Shown piece after piece: positions 61,201-64,000 of a DNA stretch of 64,000 nucleotides. Under the pieces are notes generated by a model. The model was not told where the DNA came from. It did not search any database and worked only from the letters and a program-made list of their open reading frames with translations. Position numbers and translations under genes: made by a program. The stretch is from Kalmusia sp. IMI 367209 (Eukaryota; Ascomycota; Dothideomycetes; Pleosporales; Didymosphaeriaceae), in the NCBI GenBank assembly GCA_027946365.1, contig JAPEUQ010000012.1:1-64000 (forward strand), read 5' to 3'. Numbering within the stretch: position 1 is the first letter of the stretch; each line of letters begins with the position of its first letter.

Positions 61201-62560
61201 CAAAAGGCCTTGGGTCCGAGATGCTGTCTCCATTTGAGCAAACTTTCGTTAGGCGAGCCAAATCGGCCATCGTCGAGCTAGTGAAGATGTCCATCACGTT
61301 GATCTCCAGACCTGCCGCGCGACCCTTGGCCACTAAAGTAACAGCCTGAAGAGAGTTGCCACCCAAGTGGAAGAAGTTGTCGCTGGTACCGATTTGCTCA
61401 GCCGGAATAGTTAGAACGTCAGCCCATAAGCGCTGCATCTGAGCTTCCTGTTCTGTGGAGGGTAGCACTCTTTCTCCCCCACTACGGGCGAAATGTCCAA
61501 GGGAAGCACTAATCCACATGTCCCGGAGTGCGAAAAGTGCCTTGTTCCAAAGAACCTTTACAGCAGCTGACAGTACGACCAAGTTTATACCATTAGTCAA
61601 GCCCTTATCCCCGGCTTTCTGGATCTGCTCCGCGCGCATCTCTATACGGCGTCTAACCGTGTGTATGAGTTTGCCGAGCCAGTAGATATTCAAAGCCTCC
61701 AACGTCAATATTGCCGAGAGGATACATATCACTGTGGTTGTTGATATTGGCCCTGTCACGTTAGCAAGTTCCTCAAACCTTACTTGTGAAGAATCGTTCT
61801 TGTCCTTCGCCGCGTACAGGACCGGGAGGGCCTGCAGCTGGCCACTCCGCGCAGTAATTACATCCACCAGCATCCTAATTGTTGCATACGTTCCTCCCCC
61901 AATGCGCGTGGTGAAGAACACTACGAGCAATACTATTCCGTTGTATACCTGGAACGAAGAGCCAGTCCAGCCAAGTGTATCGCAAAACCAGTGGATTTGG
62001 AGGAACGGGTTCGAGAGCTGGTACATTACGAAGTAAGGCGAGTAAAGGTTCAAGAATGGTCTCTGCAGGAAGCTTGACGTCAGTATCTGGCCTAGTTTGG
62101 GGAAAGTAGACTCAAGCCATACCGCCGATTCCGCCACTATCAGAAGCACCAGCGCGCAACAACAGTGGAGAGCCATCCCTTTCGAGTGTTTCGAATCCAG
62201 CAGGATAACCACCATCTCCCACAGAAAATACCCAATACAGCAAGCATTGACACGCGAAATTGTATCATTATAACCCCATAACCGTTGGTGGTAGGTCGCT
62301 GTTGCACCAGAAGTTACCCAGTTGGTGAGAAGAAGACAGATGCTCGCCAGGCTGACAGCCAACGAGTGGACGAGTCCGACTATGCGAATGACCGCACTTT
62401 GTTGGGTATCCGGGTTCATCTGGATGAGCTTTTTCGAAGCAGCGGCGTCGAGGATCCGCCGCGAGAAGTCGGTTTGGAGGAGATGGCAGCCCATGAGGAC
62501 CATGAAAATTTCCGGAAGGTGCCATGAGTAGGCTTCCGGTACGCGCAGGGCCATATCCAT
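35575..62560 (-). CDS. Giant NRPS with N-terminal TLC membrane domain; six frameshifts
   Basis: A nonribosomal peptide synthetase of about 8,970 residues, reading TLC-T0-(C-A-T-E)-(C-A-T)x6-CT-T*. Seven adenylation domains predict a heptapeptide. T0 without an A domain, followed by C1, resembles synthetases started by a fatty or polyketide acyl group. One epimerase in module 1, followed by a C domain of the D-accepting type (SHVVIDG), predicts a D-residue first. The end is a fungal CT-type condensation domain (LSHAQYDG), which usually cyclises or releases the chain, plus a dead carrier-like tail. The start at 62,560 has a good context (GCAATGG). The frame is shifted by one base at six places: 50,855-50,884, 50,084-50,098, 46,780-46,795, 46,620-46,625, 40,790-40,793 and 40,188-40,192. 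Five look like one surplus base and the third like one missing base. No premature stop was seen other than those caused by the shifts. Sequencing error or a recent pseudogene both fit. Confidence 0.88.
37230..40420 (-). other. NRPS module 7 (C-A-T), frameshift in C7
   Basis: C7 is split by one surplus base in the G run at 40,188-40,192 and has HHAIYDGW (39,974-40,000). A7 has FTSGSTGNPKAVVV (38,579-38,618), with Ala where Gly is usual after PK, and pocket DVSCIGIIWK. T7 has QRGGDSILAM at about 37,331-37,361, with the serine intact. Confidence 0.82.
40470..43640 (-). other. NRPS module 6 (C-A-T), frameshift at end of A6
   Basis: C6 has HHAIYDGW (43,201-43,227). A6 has FTSGSTGTPKGI (41,812-41,850) and pocket DVGFAGTIWK, the same ten residues as A3, with strong overall similarity (both share DLLx/ELLx-VP-LKTLA-GGE and YGPAEC-IW). 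A one-base excess in the C run at 40,790-40,793 falls in the A10 lysine motif. T6 has LGGDSIQAM at about 40,570-40,601. Confidence 0.82.
43680..46850 (-). other. NRPS module 5 (C-A-T), two shifts in C5
   Basis: The first about 55 residues of C5 are out of frame between compensating shifts at 46,780-46,795 and 46,620-46,625; the neighbouring frame holds the family motif DIYPSTPLQQGL. C5 has HHSVYDAW (46,407-46,435). A5 has FTSGSTGVPKGV (45,019-45,057) and pocket DVACASLIWK. T5 has LGGDSIGGI at about 43,799-43,826. Confidence 0.82.
46900..50110 (-). other. NRPS module 4 (C-A-T)
   Basis: C4 starts after a one-base shift at 50,084-50,098 in the T3-C4 linker and has HHGLYDGW (49,640-49,666). A4 has FTSGSTGKPKGV (48,247-48,285) and pocket DALLVGAVVK, close to that of A2. 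T4 has LGGNSVKAI at about 46,999-47,034. Confidence 0.82.
50150..53350 (-). other. NRPS module 3 (C-A-T), frameshift in A3
   Basis: C3 has HHAIYDGW (52,904-52,932). A3 has FTSGSTGVPKGI (51,505-51,545) and pocket DVGFAGTIWK, identical to that of A6. The A domain is split by a one-base shift between 50,855 and 50,884, just before RRFYKTGD. T3 has NSGGDSVRAM at about 50,248-50,278. Confidence 0.8.
53420..56600 (-). other. NRPS module 2 (C-A-T)
   Basis: C2 has SHVVIDG (56,127-56,150) and diverges from the other C domains, as expected for one that accepts a D-configured donor after an E domain. A2 has FTSGTTGRPKGV (54,737-54,775) and hand-aligned pocket DATLLGAIIK, a hydrophobic lining. T2 carries LGGDSIAAV at about 53,500-53,530. 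Confidence 0.85.
56620..61200 (-). other. NRPS module 1 (C-A-T-E)
   Basis: C1 has HHALYDGW (60,731-60,758). A1 has FTSGSTGVPKGI (59,345-59,385), and alignment to the GrsA pocket gives DVGYSGIVWK. T1 has SLRGDSMSAM at about 58,095-58,130, with Arg in place of a usual Gly. The E domain has HHLVIDLVSWR at about 57,545-57,580, so the first residue should be converted to the D form. All cores are intact. The pocket code is hand-aligned and I do not assign a substrate. Confidence 0.85.
61240..61470 (-). other. Loading carrier domain T0
   Basis: A complete peptidyl-carrier domain with the attachment motif FFHLGGNSLQ; the phosphopantetheine serine codon is at 61,352-61,354. No adenylation domain precedes it, only the TLC domain and a linker. 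In fungal lipopeptide synthetases such a domain is charged with an acyl group by a separate ligase or transferase. None is encoded in this window. Confidence 0.85.
61650..62560 (-). other. NRPS N-terminal TLC membrane domain
   Basis: About 300 residues with six to seven hydrophobic helices of the TLC (TRAM/LAG1/CLN8) fold, in the fungal TMEM56-like group. Landmarks: a GYFLWE element, LHCCCAL, then the diagnostic FLNLYSPYF and SNPFLQIHWFCD followed by a TGS turn, YNGIVLLVVFF and a last helix with LTLEALNIYWLGKL. The ceramide-synthase active-site HH pair is not present (LHC). A 60-nt phase-0 intron with GTATGG donor, CTGAC branch and CTGCAG acceptor probably lies at 62,063-62,122; removing it shortens the loop to family length. 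The domain continues in the same frame, without a stop, into T0 about 60-70 residues later. Confidence 0.82.
62063..62122 (-). other. Probable in-frame intron in the TLC domain
   Basis: On the coding strand the segment begins GTATGG, holds ATACTGACG 15-20 nt before its end and finishes CTGCAG. It is 60 nt, has no stop and is phase 0, so it is invisible to simple ORF calling. It encodes about 20 residues that interrupt the conserved link between the helix after LHCCCAL and the RPFLNLYSP motif. Confidence 0.7.
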
Positions 62561-64000
62561 TGCGAATTGCTATTGAAATCGAAATCTAATGTGAAATGTA
62601 GTAGTGGTACATGCAATAAGGATTGGTATATAACTGCACATATAAAACGTAGGGCTCTGTGGCGTGTCCTGAAGTTTCAGAATGAGATGGCTTCACTACC
62701 TGCAGTTTTCTGGAGAATTCCAGAGCCGCAAGCTGATATGCGAATCGACTTCAGAAAGACTGGAGAAGTTCGAGTATTCGAACATTCAACTGGTCAGGGC
62801 AAAGCATATATCAATGATATATCGACTCCATGGCTGGATCATAGGCTCATTTCAGCTTTGGTAGCCCGCGTAAGCAACGAGCTCAGACGGTGGACATTTG
62901 CAAGGCGTGCCCAAAGTCCCCCTCGTGTGCGGCGCGGAGTGAACCTAAACTATCTTGAGCAAACCTTAGCGGCGTGAATGCGCAGCTTAGACTCAGGTCG
63001 AGCATGCGCAGCTTAGACTTACGCACGAAACAGAGGCCACCAATATGAGCTCATCGTAGAGACCGAAGATATTGCTAACGAAGCTCCTCGGGCCGTAACC
63101 CCTCTCAGCCCCGAAGACCACGGACACGATGCTCCATACTCAGAAACCAATTCGCAGGTTTTTGTCACCAGCCACTATTGGTCAATTCGAACATGACAAT
63201 ACCTTGGGCTCTTACAACGCTTACGATTACGTACATTCCTCGCACCTCGCAATCACAGCAGTAGAGCTACAGTAAGCTTACCTAAGCTTGCGGAGCGGCA
63301 GAGCTACAGTAAGCTTACCTGTAGAAAATCTCGAGCTACCACCCTGCCGGGGCCGGCCTCGCTTCATTAGCCCCATTTTGACCCCATCCAAGCCTCCTCT
63401 GGCAAACATCGGAAACACGCTTTTTGCATTAGTTCGACGGAAAGGGAACTACCTTCACGCCTATCCCGGTGTCATCAAGAAATTGACGTATTGCAGACAT
63501 ACCACAGACAAGCATAGATACTAGACTTGCTCACAAAGGTGTCGCAACAGCGTTAAGATCAACTTCCTTTGCCCAGGATGCTCGAAGAGAGCCCCTGAAT
63601 ACGGTATCATTAGAAATTCATTGATGAGTAGGTTGACTTCTAATACGATTGCCGATGACACGCTTGTGCATAAGCTAACTGCATGCATAAAAGCTCTTAA
63701 GATGTCAGCAGGCTGACGATACCTAAGAAATTGGTCTGTATCAGGTAGCCTGACCAAAGTCCCATCACTCGGAAGGATTTTCACTAGGCTAGCTAGAAGT
63801 GACTTATGTGGTATCAGCCTTACAGTGCCTTAATATAGGCTAATTAGATCCCGTTAGGTGACTCAATTCAGCCTCTCCTTACATGAGTTTTATTACGTGC
63901 CGTGGCATAGCTATGTAGTTAGCTATTGGGAGACGAACAGTGCTGCTTGTTCATCAAGATATTAAACGAGATATCAAGTCTACTGCAGGTGGATCTGCTA
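62561..64000. promoter_or_regulatory. NRPS upstream region
   Basis: The NRPS promoter must lie here. A TATATA-like stretch occurs about 65-75 bp upstream of the start (62,625-62,632 on this strand). Two short direct repeats are present: TGCGCAGCTTAGACT at 62,979 and about 63,005, and GAGCTACAGTAAGCTTACCT at about 63,265 and about 63,302. Open frames of 60-136 codons on either strand match no family. No cluster regulator is visible. Confidence 0.45.

Noticed and set aside
35575..62560. Ferrichrome-type siderophore synthetase (SidC-like)
   Set aside because: SidC enzymes have three A domains and terminal T-C repeats. Here there are seven full modules, an E domain and a single CT end.
61400..62560. 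TLC domain as a separate upstream gene
   Set aside because: No stop codon, intergenic gap or obvious new start lies between the last TLC helix and the T0 domain. Transcript data would be needed to overturn the fusion.
62567..62977. 136-codon plus-strand frame beside the NRPS start
   Set aside because: No family resemblance, lies in the presumed NRPS promoter, and no start or intron evidence favours it. It cannot be fully excluded.
63521..63784. 87-codon minus-strand frame
   Set aside because: No recognisable domain; too short and isolated to call as a gene.

Overview
The window is nuclear DNA from a filamentous ascomycete (Pezizomycotina). The evidence is short GT-AG introns of about 45-65 nt with CTAAC/CTGAC-type branch points, a giant fungal-type nonribosomal peptide synthetase (NRPS), UstYa/DUF3328 and fungal rhodopsin-domain proteins, and a long AT-rich block whose CpA/TpG depletion is the signature of repeat-induced point mutation (RIP). 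The species cannot be named from the sequence.

Layout. 1-22,620: gene-free, RIP-degraded, TA-rich repeat DNA. It holds wrecked Ty3/gypsy-type polyproteins (reverse transcriptase, RNase H and integrase remnants near 7.4-9.4 kb and 15.0-17.3 kb), an LTR pair bounding a 7.7-kb element at 12,708-20,435, a minisatellite at 5.27-6.11 kb and a 430-bp inverted repeat at 20.7-22.4 kb. 22,657-31,308: five genes of normal composition. They are a six-exon rhodopsin-domain membrane protein (-), a two-exon proline iminopeptidase (-), an atypical PTR/POT transporter (+), a four-exon UstYa-type oxidase (-), and, divergent from the oxidase, a two-exon secreted precursor with three Kex2-flanked repeats (+). 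The last two form the minimal signature of a fungal ribosomal peptide (dikaritin-like RiPP) locus. 31,309-34,440: poorly explained DNA grading into RIP'd sequence. 34,446-35,319: a broken GH92 alpha-mannosidase tail. 35,575-62,560 (-): one NRPS of about 27 kb.

The NRPS reads TLC-T0-[C-A-T-E]-[C-A-T]x6-CT-T*, that is seven adenylation domains. It has two unusual ends. The N-terminus is a multi-pass TLC-type membrane domain joined in frame to a carrier domain (T0) that has no adenylation domain. The C-terminal carrier-like tail has lost its phosphopantetheine serine. T0 followed directly by C1 resembles fungal lipopeptide synthetases of the emericellamide and echinocandin type, so a membrane-tethered acyl-heptapeptide synthetase is a reasonable inference. 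Its reading frame is broken by six one-base shifts between 40.1 and 50.9 kb, several in homopolymers. No nonsense mutations were seen elsewhere in 27 kb, which suggests base-calling or assembly errors more than decay, but the sequence alone cannot settle this.

How it could work together (inference): the RiPP precursor would enter the secretory pathway, be cut at dibasic sites, be modified by the UstYa-like oxidase, and possibly be trimmed or moved by the neighbouring peptidase and transporter. The NRPS may be an independent system, or the UstYa enzyme may act on its product, as DUF3328 proteins do in the cyclochlorotine pathway. No acyl-CoA ligase, PKS or transcription factor is visible; they could lie beyond 64,000.
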